A stretch of DNA of 64,000 nucleotides, from the NCBI GenBank assembly GCA_030435675.1, contig CM059625.1, positions 3,038,001 to 3,102,000 on the forward strand, read 5' to 3'. Of this stretch, positions 24,801-35,900 are shown piece by piece (within the stretch, counting starts at the first letter, position 1; the number at the start of each line of letters is the position of its first letter). This DNA is from Steinernema hermaphroditum. Its lineage: Eukaryota; Nematoda; Chromadorea; Rhabditida; Steinernematidae. Under the pieces are notes generated by a model. That model was not told the DNA's origin and made no database searches. It saw only the letters and a list, made by a program, of their open reading frames with translations. A program made the position numbers and the translations under genes.

Positions 24801-27800
24801 CCAGACGTCGAGATGTCTGCTTTTTTGGTCGTCGCAAAGATAAAGAGCGATTTTTGTCGCAGTTTACAATCCGACAGCCGTCAGTTTTTTGCTGGACGAA
24901 ACAAATGGAAACGGCAATAACGCTGAAATAACAATAAATCAACGGAAATGACTTATATATACGGGTTATTTATGAATAGCGAATTGAACGTGGCTTCGAG
25001 ATGGCAACTTGGAAGCGGGGTGTTGGTGACAAACGGGTGGACAGCCGCTGTCGCGACACGACCTTTGAGCAGAAACAAGCGTGCCGACCGTCGCCCTTTG
25101 TGACTCATTCGATAAATACGACTTAGCGCTAGTCATTTATTTATGAAAATACACACCGAGCGCTCGCACCACAACACGATCGCTCATAGGAGCCGAGCGG
25201 CTTCTTCTTCAGACGCGCCACATTGCACCGAGCGTGCCCGACTCGTCCAGAAGGACAAAAAAAACGGGGATGATGCGGGAACACCACCGCTAGTGCCGTG
25301 AGAGTGTAAGTGAGTGGGGTCTTGTGTGTATGAGAGTGTGAGTCTCGTTCACGCAAAAACGTACATATCACTAGCCGGCGATAACGCATTAAGTGATATT
25401 AAAATGAGACTAGCGCCACTGAACGATTCCAGCGTTTTTTTATTGTTTTTGGTTAATGCGGCGAGCGTGCCACCGTGGCCACGCTCAATGCCTCGCGGGC
25501 ATTTCGGATCGGTTAACTGAATTCCTATTAAATCTTCACGTGTGTGTATGGCTGCCCAATGGCGCGAACCCGAAGCCACCCCGTCTCGTCGCTCCGTCTC
25601 TCGCTCGCGCTCCATTTGCCACCATCTTCATTTCCCACTCCTCCTCCGCCACTTGCGCACGGATACATGTTAGCTATTCGGCCATTTGACGTTTGCCCTC
25701 TCCGCTTTGAAATTGTTTCGTTATAAGGTGTCAATTTTACGTCTTTTTTTGGTGATCTCCGAAGATTGTGGAGAGGGTAGTCAAATCTCAACTAGTCCAG
25801 TTTATGATACAGAACGACTAAAGATTTGGCGAGGCGGAAAAGTGGTCTATGCAGATTCACAACATCCATATTTCCTTTATACATTCTCTATTTGCTTTCA
25901 CAAATGTATCTCTCTTAAAGTTCACATAATTCCTTATATCATATGTTCGCTTTGTTATAGGTCATGTCCTCATCTAGATAAACCACTTGAGGATACGCCT
26001 AGCTCCCCCCACTTTAAAGTACTATGGCGCTTTAGTTTTGACGACTTGCCCTTTCGAAAAACCTCATTAGCCAGAAGGTGTTTACTAATTTTGAAAACGT
26101 CGGCTCAGCTGCATTTCCGAGTCGCCTCAAGGGCTGCCACTATGAGGAACGGAACCTTTGAAAGCGAGCGAATATAAATCGACTGATTACATGGGGTACC
26201 TTTCTGGCTACGAGCGAGCGCTGAGCTTATAGATGATCCCTAAGTTCAACGAAACAAATGCTTTGCGAAGTTAAATCTGGTAAGTCAGACTAGACGATCG
26301 GAAAAAAGGCGATTTGGGGTGGGATTGAGTTAGTGTAAAGCTTCCATATGTTATATGAAAGACGATTCAAATCCAGAAAGCAATTAATTAAAACACAGTT
26401 TTTCCAAAAGGTCGGCATGTCCGAGCACCACCATTGATCACAATCCAACGAAACAATGAATCACTCTTCCCACACAATATATCATGTCTCATAACTGATT
26501 ACAACGCTAAAAGGTAACGAATACAGGCCTGACAGAAATGAAATCAAATGTCGGATTTGTGTGCGGAGAACGATGGGACGGATTGTCAGCGAGCCGGTCG
26601 GTTCATATAATATGAGAACGAGACAAAAAGTTGAATAATTGTCCGGCGCGCTCGCTCTCATTTGCGGCTTATGGGACAATAAATTGGGAAACGTCGCTCG
26701 ACGGTCGATGTTATTAGGCCGGTAGGCGCGGTGGCGCGGTCGCCAAGATGCGGGAATGGCACGGAAAACCGTAGGGGTCGGCGCGGTCGGGAGCCAGGCA
26801 GTGGACAGTCGCCGCCGTTGATAACTGTTTAATTAATTTCGCTGATTGACATATCGGGGTGCGGCGATGGCAAACAGAGGCGGCGTCTGCACGGACTCGT
26901 TGTTTGTAAGCGTATTTGTCGCGAAGAAGCGTGGCTTTTCGGGGATTAGGGAACTTCAACCCCGTAGTTTTTATATTAAAAGTAGTACAGATTATGTGGT
27001 TAATACAGTAGAGTCATCTTGGCTTCGGAAGTGTCATGCATCCGTTGAGAGGGTAAAGCAAGAATGTTTAAAAGTTATCAAGCAATATAACAGATTGAAA
27101 TTAATAAAAAAAATTTGAATTTTCGATCGTTTGATAAGGGTAGCGGCCAGGAACCGTACTTCAGATGCATGTTAAGCGAATTTGAAGACATTTGAAGAGA
27201 CGTGGACTGTACAGTACCCTATTCGAAAATAGAAGGTTAGGAGAGCCAGATTCACCCAAATTCCTTAAACACGATATGGTCGGTAAGGTTTAAACAATGC
27301 GGCATTTCCTAACTATTTTCTGTAAGAAGCGTTGTACGAAATGCAAAGCAAAATCGACAGTAAATTCCTGAAAGAATGGAAAACTAAAGTAGAAATGGCT
27401 GGTTTCTAAGGAGCGCAAGGCTGGCACTTGAAGCAGGTGAAAATATGATGCACAACATTGTGGACCGGCGTTGGACTTTCGAAGGAAACAAAACAGGATG
27501 CTCTGGATCTGAACTTCATCAATCTGAGTGCGTAAAAAGGGAGCTCTCGACCGTACACGATCAAACATGATGAGAAAGAAATCCAAAAGAACAATGGCAC
27601 AGAAGGGAAGAGAGAAGGATCAGTGTCTAAAATAACCGACAGCCGCCTCGCACGAGTTCACTTGAAATTCGATTTCTGCTTTGACTAGGTCACACGAGCA
27701 CAGAGCGGAAGAAGCGAAGCACTTCGAAAGTGCTGTTCTGCGACAACGCCTCAGGCGACAACCATCTGCTCTCGAGCTTGTGGTGGCGGTGATGGCGCGG

Positions 27801-30625
27801 CGGTGGAAGGAAAAGAAATAGGGACGGCAAGGAAGGTCTCATCTGTTTCGAGTTTTCAATATTTTGCTGCCCCCGTCGTCTATATGTGTTTGCGGCATCG
27901 TTTTAATTAATCTAATCTGAATGGAGACGCTTCGACACGAGCACCGCCAGGGCAGCATGGCCATCGACGACGTCGAGCGATGGCATCGTACGCGCGTTCG
28001 TTCTGTGCGCCACGCAGAACCGATAAATGAAATATTTGTGACAAATTGCTTTCGTCCATTAATTACACGTGTGTCATCTTTTGGTTTCTATCAAAAAAAC
28101 GGCTTCAATGAGCCATGGTCACGTTGATCTGGATGATAGGATGGAATTAAAATCCATTCAATACAATGACGTTTTTAGTTAGACGAGGAAAAAAACGACC
28201 AATTAGAATAATCATGGTCGTCTTCACGGAGTTGACATCGCCGCGCAGGCGAAAGGCGCTCTGCAGAGAGGAGGCGCGCGAGAGGCACGAACTCGACGGA
28301 CGTGTAAACCGAAATAATTAGAGAAGCTGCAGCAATAATTAGTTTTGTTATCATAAACGAGTGGCGAAGAGCGCGATTCTCGCTCTTTTAAGTGCACGCA
28401 GTCCGGCTAACGACAGAAGAGTCAGAGCGACGACGAGTAAAGGTCTGTGGAAAAACGAAGGGTGACTCTTAGTTGCTCTGAATAAACAATTGCGTTTCCT
28501 GTACAAAACCCTCTAAGTGTTCATGTGTGTGTTTACTTTCATTGTGATTAATAACTGATTAAAATGAGTAAAGAAAGACTCACTTCATCGACGGCAGTGG
28601 CCGGAGGCTGACTTGGTGGTGACCTGTCCGTTTTCAGCTCTTGATGAGTGCTGTACTGTACGAACATGGTCCGCCCGCGGATGGCCACCGGATAGGCTTC
28701 GGTGGCGATGACGATGCGCTGAGCTTCGTCCAGTAACCCATATTCAACGAAGGCCTGAAAGAAAATGAAAAACTGTATACATTTGGCGAAGCTCTATGTT
28801 TGATTGACAAGCATGTATTGGATTACGAGTCGAAGAAGGTGGGCCTCAGAAAGAGGTCACCCTCCATTATTTTTCTGTGTCATTTCAGGTTTAAAAGTAT
28901 ACAACTTTGTCTGACGTTTTCTGGATAAACTGTGTCGTGTATCAGTGGGGATCTGAAAGATGGCTGTGGTGACAATCGCCATTTTCAGAAAGCCACTCTT
29001 TTAAAGCCCTTTACAGTTCAGCAGCCATCAGTGCGCAGGCTGTTTTCGAAACATCTGACATGAAATTTCAGAAAAATTGAAACTCATTTCAACAAGCTAA
29101 GGTGGTCCATTAAAAGTGCACGCTGACGCTATTTTGAACACCATGGTGTCATTTTCCTCCAGATGTTTGTTTTTTAACACAACAACTGAGTGTAACAATC
29201 CAGATTTCCGATCACTTTAGTAGACGAATTACGATTTAAACTACCGGTGCAATGTCTTGAATTGTAACTTTTTCGTTGATTGACATTCAGTCATATGAGG
29301 AAGTGGCTAGGCGGTGTTGGATTTTAATGACAACGACTTGTATGGCTCGTCTAAGGTTCGGGAATTTTGGAAATCAGGGGCACAGTTCCCTTTGTTTTCG
29401 GCCCTTATTGATCGTAAATATTGTAAATAACACGAATTCACACTTTCTATACAATTCTTACGTCTTACTGAACTCTTTTATGACTTGTAACGAAACAATA
29501 GGAAGTATCTGTTTATTGTGACAGGTTTTCGACCTTCAATTTTACATTTGACCAATTGCACAATTGACCACTATAGTTAACGTTGCCGAGGCCGGCAATC
29601 AGTGTCCGTGGGCAAAGTGGGCGGTGCCTTGGTTGCCATTTTTCAGTTGCATATTCGACTATCTTCCGAACTGTTCCTTTTTAGTTTTCTACGTTTTGTA
29701 CCCTAGGATTACTTCCAAACGTTCATAACAAAGATTGATGAGTTGATCAGTTCAAGGGCGACGAACCTCGTGAAAGGTTTGCCACAATATTGTGCCTTAA
29801 TGATTTGGTCTTAAGGGCATTTACATCCTCGGCTACATAAAATTTATCTCATAATGAAGTTGCTAACGATTAGAGTATTAGCTGCGAAACTAATTACAAA
29901 TGGTACACATCAGGCACCACTGGATAGAGGTTATCCGATGAAAAGAACTTCGTTTGGTGGAACACAACAACCCAGCGATCAATTGAAATTGAGCTAAATC
30001 ATGGAATCGGACTGATTTCTGTTTATAAGACGAGAGCTATTTTCACATAAAAAAAATATATCGAGTATTATGCAAAGATCCAAAAAAAGTTGTCCGGGTA
30101 CTTCAATGTTCAACAGTATTTCCATGCTTATAAGCTTACCTGATTTTTCCCCTTTAACAGAAGATAATTCACGATATTGCCGAACGGAAGACAGAACTGC
30201 AGAAGTTCCAAATCAGTGAAGTCGGAAGGGATGTTGCGCAGATGAACGACTTTCGACTTCGGCGCCGGAACGGCAACGTTGGTGGCGGTGATCTGTGATG
30301 GATCGGTGAGACCATTCAAATTCGGAATTGCCGCTGCTCCGGCTGTGAGCGTCGCCATCAATTGTCCTGACGGTATGTGCGGAAATATCGTCGCGGACGA
30401 CGACTGCGTCTGAGACGACGGTACGATGGTGGCGGAAGGGGCGAAGCACGGCGGTGGCGGTGCTCCTGCGGCAGAGACAGCACCCACTGACGAATCGAGC
30501 TTCGCCTGCAAGCCACGACAACAGTCATTTCCGTCTCTTTTACGGCCAACCTTTTTAGCATCGGTGTCCGCTGTCATAACAAGGATTCCTCCATTGGCGA
30601 TGGGGAGGAGGTCGTTGGGACCGCG
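12824..30625 (-). CDS. ptb-1: Polypyrimidine tract-binding protein (PTB/hephaestus type), first coding exon unresolved
   Basis: Fourteen exons in transcript order: 30625-30551, 30505-30140, 28754-28584, 18198-17359, 16797-16621, 16573-16522, 15310-15089, 14464-14336, 14291-14125, 13952-13919, 13669-13577, 13530-13441, 13399-13195, 12956-12824. All phases match; together 917 codons. Four RRMs are present: RRM1 ([19 protein letters not shown]), RRM2 ([19 protein letters not shown] and [20 protein letters not shown]), RRM3 ([25 protein letters not shown]) and RRM4 ([17 protein letters not shown], ending [10 protein letters not shown]). PTB binds CU-rich RNA in the nucleus and represses alternative exons. 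The opening RGPNDLL corresponds to KRGSDEL of fly and vertebrate PTB, so a short start exon lies upstream. The 280-codon Ala/Gln/Pro-rich exon 18198-17359 makes the RRM1-RRM2 linker far longer than usual. The RRM3-RRM4 part is close to Drosophila hephaestus, so the identification is firm. Confidence 0.93.
15311..16521 (-). other. PTB intron within RRM2
   Basis: A 1.2 kb intron splitting RRM2 between FNKN and TFQAL. The phase is conserved with the flanking exons. I see no embedded gene or repeat. Confidence 0.7.
18199..28583 (-). other. 10.4 kb PTB intron
   Basis: This intron separates the RRM1 exons from the enlarged linker exon. It alternates GC-rich CpG-containing blocks with AATTA-rich stretches. 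I found no exon with matching splice phase and no transposase or polymerase-like frame. It contains the 29-bp inverted repeat at 21604-21718 and a 14-bp palindrome AGCTCAGCTGAGCT at 18909-18922. Its size against typical 45-50 bp introns suggests regulatory content or an internal promoter, but nothing here proves that. Confidence 0.6.
21604..21718. repeat. 29-bp perfect inverted repeat with 57-bp spacer
   Basis: Left arm 21604-21632 and right arm 21690-21718 are exact reverse complements (arm begins TTCGATTAAAGCATTGCGGA). The left arm is flanked by two copies of a 16-bp direct repeat, CACATGTCCGAGCGCC, at 21588-21603 and 21632-21647. The structure could form a strong RNA hairpin in the PTB pre-mRNA, be a small MITE-like insertion, or reflect a local inverted duplication. 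Confidence 0.85.
28755..30139 (-). other. PTB intron within RRM1
   Basis: A 1.4 kb intron between KGKNQ and AFVEYG, the position expected inside RRM1. No gene or repeat was recognised in it. Confidence 0.7.
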
Positions 30626-32918
30626 CTGCAAAAGGGATCAGATTAAATAGGGTATAGGAAAGTTGTCATGATGAGTTGGACAGGGAAAAGTGTCTTACTT
30701 TTGATAAAAGCGAAGAGAACATTGCTGATCAACGATTAGTTTATTTTATTGGGAGCGGCACAAAACAGAGCTATCGCCTTCCATTTGTCACACCGTTCGA
30801 ATGTAGCTATGTTTGTGCGGCACCGTTCGCGGGTGCCCCGAGCCCCCGTCCCCTTTTCCTTTTGTGCGTTTGTAACAACGACATACGGTACGTCACGATG
30901 AAATGAAAAATTAAATTCTCATTGAGCTCTTGATTATGTGGTGCAAGTTTGCAGACAATGTGCTACGTGACGGTATTGTTTTGGAATTTGACGTGCGGGA
31001 GAAAGATGATACGCGCGTCAAAACAAAGTTCTTGCAACAGCCCAGATTAGAGATCTCTTTTCCCTCCGGTCATCTGATGTAAACACAGCGTAAAATTGGG
31101 CAACGCAGCCCCATAGGAACCAGCTGGCAATGCTCTCTACAGTACGAATGTTTCTAAGGTGGCTACCGCACGACAATATTCAAATTCTAGGCGTGTTGCT
31201 CGGTTACCCTGTCTAGCCAGTGTACATTTAACTAAGGCGCTTCGTAGTCGGGAACTACATACAAAATCCAGGCTTTGATATTGTGCAAAGTTCCAAACAG
31301 GTGACTAGTTACCACCCATATACAATACACCTCTTTTTTAGGTCCTTGTACACATAAAGTGTTTGAAGCGTTACACAGAAAAACGGACAAATAGGTTGTC
31401 AGAGAACAAACAAGAATTCCGCAAAAAGATACACTTGTTTTTTGTCACACACAAAACACAAAAAAACGCAAAATACTAAACACATTTCCAAAAAAAGAAG
31501 ACCCGTTCTTAATGTTTGACCTGGACATGGTACCTGTGTACACCGCGGCGGACCCGAAGCTTTTATCAATGGCTCAACTGATTTCACTTGCAGAATTAAT
31601 ATTTGTCAATCCAGTGAAAAACATGGTAAACGATGTTCCTATAAGACACCCAAACTGACAATATATGAGGTTGGGACCCATCTTTTGATGAGTACATTTG
31701 GTAAGGTTCGCTAAGTGGATAGGGTTACTCGATACTGTTTCCCGATCAAATACAGTAAGAAACTGCTTAAGATAGAAAACACTAAGGAAAAACAGGGCGC
31801 TGATGATGGGCAAACGCTTTTCTACCACTTAATTACAAGGATCGATGTGTCAGGCCCTTCCGCGTTTTTATTGACTACAAGCGCTAAGCTTACCGACTTT
31901 TTCTGCTTTTTTCTTTTTTTTTGCATTGGAAGGACACGCTGTAGGTTGCTCATCCAGTAATTAAGACATTTTGATTACTTCATCCTTCACATATTTTCCG
32001 ATGTATTCTTATATTGTTGTGCTGATCATACATACAGGATCTAATACTCTTTTGGTGATTCTACACTGAACGGAAAAAGAAGATGGGAACATCGCTCTAG
32101 GAATGCAGATCACAGCAAAGCCATTTTATATGTATGATTGAACTCTACTGTCAGGCCACGGTTTCATTGTCAACCTAGAAAACACTCCAGTTCCGCTACT
32201 TTCTTTGTTTACGTCGCTGTTGTGTATGCGTCAACAAGGCCATCATGGGTTATTTTAACCATATTTCCGCCAATGGTTCCAGGAAAGGCGAGCAGTTTTC
32301 CGCCACTTAAAACGGAAGCCTAACGTACCCGGCATTATCACTTTTCAAAGTGCACAACAATTATGGATTAATTGTGCAAAAATTCTGAACGAAATTGCGT
32401 TGATCGTTCATCGGCTCCTTTGCGAAATGTTTGATAAAGACGCTTCATAAAACGACGGTGGGAACATTGATAATGGTGAGATCGTTGACTTGGGAATGCT
32501 TCATCAAAGAAAGCCATGCGCTATTGGAAAATTTCTATTTTTGCAACAAGTTGATTTATTTGTTGTTTTTGTGGTGTAAACACAACGCTTCACATTCCAG
32601 CGCACACATAATGGTGTCACAATAAATCAATGCCTTTTGTGAGGATTATGCGCATGAAATTAGAAGCTTAATGATATCTCACACGAATGTGCCAAGCGGG
32701 CATTCAGCCAAGGATTTGGCGCACGGCTTACTGTAACGTATATGTAATCATGTCGCCTACACATATGGCGAGTCATTAGCAAAATTGGCAATGCAACACG
32801 GAGAACAAATAAGCGCAATGAGCGGCGATTTTGAAGCTGAAGACCGACTTACGCTATATTTCGGATTTGGGCAGTAGATCAGCCATGTCCGGCACCCTCG
32901 GTGCACGGAGAGGTTAAC

Positions 32919-32942
32919 CTTGTACCCGTTATAGTCCGGCAT
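32919..32942 (-). CDS. Candidate start exon of PTB (tentative)
   Basis: On the minus strand an ATG opens MPDYNGYK and is followed by a GTTAAC donor in phase 0. That would join in frame to RGPNDLL of the first resolved PTB exon, mimicking the vertebrate layout of a short exon ending in Lys. The donor is not a consensus one, and the 32-33 kb region offers a better GTAAGT donor (exon edge near 32855) that gives no coding continuation, so a non-coding first exon is equally possible. Confidence 0.2.
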
Positions 32943-35900
32943 AATGGGGGCGACGAACGCGCCGGACGATGAGACCGCACTCGTAATAATTAATTGAAGT
33001 AAGTAATTAGTGGCGGAAGTGAATTGTTGGGCCAACGCCACACTCTTCTCTCGGAAGCCTTCTTGAAGCCTGCACCACGGTGCTAGGAGGAGAGTAAGTG
33101 CGCGACGGGCACAGCACCTATCCCACCTCTGCGCTGGCTGATGGGCGCGGCGGTTGAAGTGAGTTCTCCTCGTCTCCCCGGATTGGCGTGTCGTGCGCGT
33201 GGAATGCAGAAAAAGTGCACGACAATTTGACACTAGCAGCAGAAAGCAAAGGCGGTCTCGGAAGATGAACCTAGAGGGGTAAACCTATCTGATAGGTGTG
33301 ATGGTAGGTGATCGGGCTTAATTGAGCTATTATGCTCGCAACGCTAGCCTACTGATGGAACGTAAACTAATTCCACGACTACTTTCGTGTGAGGTAAGTG
33401 AGGTTTTGTACTCGGTAGGGAATTGAATTAAGCACACAAACGCTAAATATAGTGTGTGAATTGTAGAGTAGGCGACATTTGAAGATCTGCATTTCCTAAG
33501 CGGAACTTAGCAGTAGGCACAATAAAGTAGAGGTCAGGCACAAGTTCAAGTTAGGAAAAGCGAACTTGGGGTTTGGGTTACCAAAAAGAGGCATTCGGGT
33601 GGGAGGCATTCATAGTACACTTTCAAGCTAAAAGCGTTGTGGCTAAAGCCGACCTTGTACAGAAATTCAATGTGATATAATCCTCTTAAAACAACCATAG
33701 AACAAAGATATCCATTTCCTAACGCTATGTCAAAGATCCTCAATCTGTAGGATTTTCGATTAACCCACACACAATCGGATTTGCTTAGGTAGATAAGGCC
33801 GATTTTGACGGCGGCTAGCGAGACGCGAAGAATGAAATAAGCTAGATTTTTGAGCTTTAAAAACGATCCATTGAAACTGGGATCTATTGCTGGGAGGGTA
33901 GACATACGTATCCTCTGGAAGTTGATCTCTTTTTATCAGCAATCGTAAGTTCTTCTTTGAAAGTCTTACTGTTTCCATGTGGCTTCACCGATATGTGTAT
34001 TGGGGCATACTAAAGAGACATAATGAGCAGCGGAACGTGCTATTTGTTTTCGTAAACAATATCTGAAATCCGATCATGCTGAAATTTCAGAAATTCCCAC
34101 GTATGTCCATTTTGTTCCGCGCTCCCAGTTCGAACACACTCATTCTTTTTTATGCCGTTCTCGTTAATTGATACTGATCTTCATGGACACGGCTAAGAAT
34201 AAATTTGCACGTTTCAGGGAGGCACCTGTTTTGGCTGAACACCGAACGAATAAATCCGGAATCATCCGGCTTGCACATCTGCACTGTTGAACTGCAATCT
34301 GCGCTCGTTGCGTAGTTTATAACACATGGTTAGCTTTTAATTCGATTAAAGAACGCACGTGCGTGGTACGCTGGATCAGTAATGTCGGTTTTAGGTATTC
34401 TTTTCACAGCGCCATTCTATACTTCGCGGAAAAGCGGCTGCTGCCCCATGGCGATTCTAATTTTGTGAATGGCATTTTTAAATCCGTATCATCGAACTGA
34501 CGTCAACTGCACCGTGATTACGCCGGAACTCTTTTTGTCAGATTATAAATAATCATGCCGTGGCATTTTCATAAAGTCCGATCATGACGATGGAATCGTT
34601 AAGCATATCAGTATGAAGAGATACAGGAAAAAGAGATGTTGCGAAATTAGAGAAGCTTAATGCGGCTACTTTTAAAAGTGCTCCTGGATGGGTTGACATT
34701 TGACAATGGAATTAGTCCATCTGCACGTTAGTGGTAATGTAATTGAAATTCTGAAACTAAGTTGCAGCTTGAAACCGGTGTCCAAATTAGCACAGCGTGT
34801 GGTTTTAGAAGGGATCAATTCCAAGTTTTTTTTTCTAACTGCCCTTGTGCAAGTGCCAGAAGAATTGGTAAGCTGAACTGAGAAAGATGAGGATGCGAAG
34901 ATTTCGGTTTGGGCAAAGCGAATAATCACTTTAACTTCGTCGCTTTTTTATTCTCACATCGACGTTTTGTGGTTATTGGCTTAACTGAGGTCCCAATAGT
35001 TTGACTACCAGTCATTAATATCATCACAGCTATTAAAGTGACTTCCTTGTTCCTGATAATTATGTCTATTTCTGGACTGTGTCAAGCACGTCAACTTGAT
35101 ACTTACATGTGATGAGTTATCGCACAGCACTAATTCGAATTTTGGGTGGTTTAGAGGGTTTTAGACTTGAAGGTGTCTTGCGTGGACATAAACGGGCAGA
35201 GTTAATAAGAGAAGAACAGATTTATATGTACTGTTGATTTCTGGGATGCAGACCCCCTGTCCAGCCCGAATTCGAAATTTGGATGATTTAAACTGCAGGA
35301 TGGTTAGAACGCTGAAGACTCTTCGATAAGCGATACAACTGCAGCCATCAAGGAAGAATGGTTACATACGTACGATGGTTTTCTGGGATGTAAAAAAACT
35401 GCATGCTGATCCGTGTTCATTTTTTTGCCATGCACGTCGATGAAATCGACGTGATGAACTCAAAGAAAGAAGACTTGTGCTTTGCACACCCACGTAATAA
35501 TATTTTATTATAGCTGTCATTGTCGGTGATCATGAGAGGAAAGCCCACTGTTGCAAATTCATCACATAATGTCTTCCACAAGAAGGCGTAATCAATCTTT
35601 TTCCCACACTTAATTAAGCATCAGTAGTCAACGGATGAAAAGATGCTTTTTGTCACAAACATCAACTGATATCTCACAAAAAAAACCATAAAGGCGATCA
35701 GTGGATCTTGGCAGACATTTCCTAAAGAAGTAATTGCACTTTAGCCAGAACTGCTAACAGCGGAGAACGACCACGAAGATAAATAATTCCCTCAACTTGC
35801 GTCTAATGTTATCGAATCAGGCGACATCGCCAAAAATTACTTATTACGTTGATGAGAAGACAAAAAGGAAATCGGCGTTTCCTACATCGAGCCAGCACAG

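Noticed and set aside
18300..28350. Nine TAATTA motifs in the 10.4 kb PTB intron as a homeodomain cluster
   Set aside because: A rough estimate from base composition predicts about three to six by chance, so the enrichment is not convincing without conservation data.
30128..30631. Reading 30128-30631 as one PTB exon with its start at 30631
   Set aside because: That start is not an ATG, and the 45-base segment 30506-30550 has GT/AG ends; removing it gives DAKKAKLD, matching Drosophila KKAKLEP.
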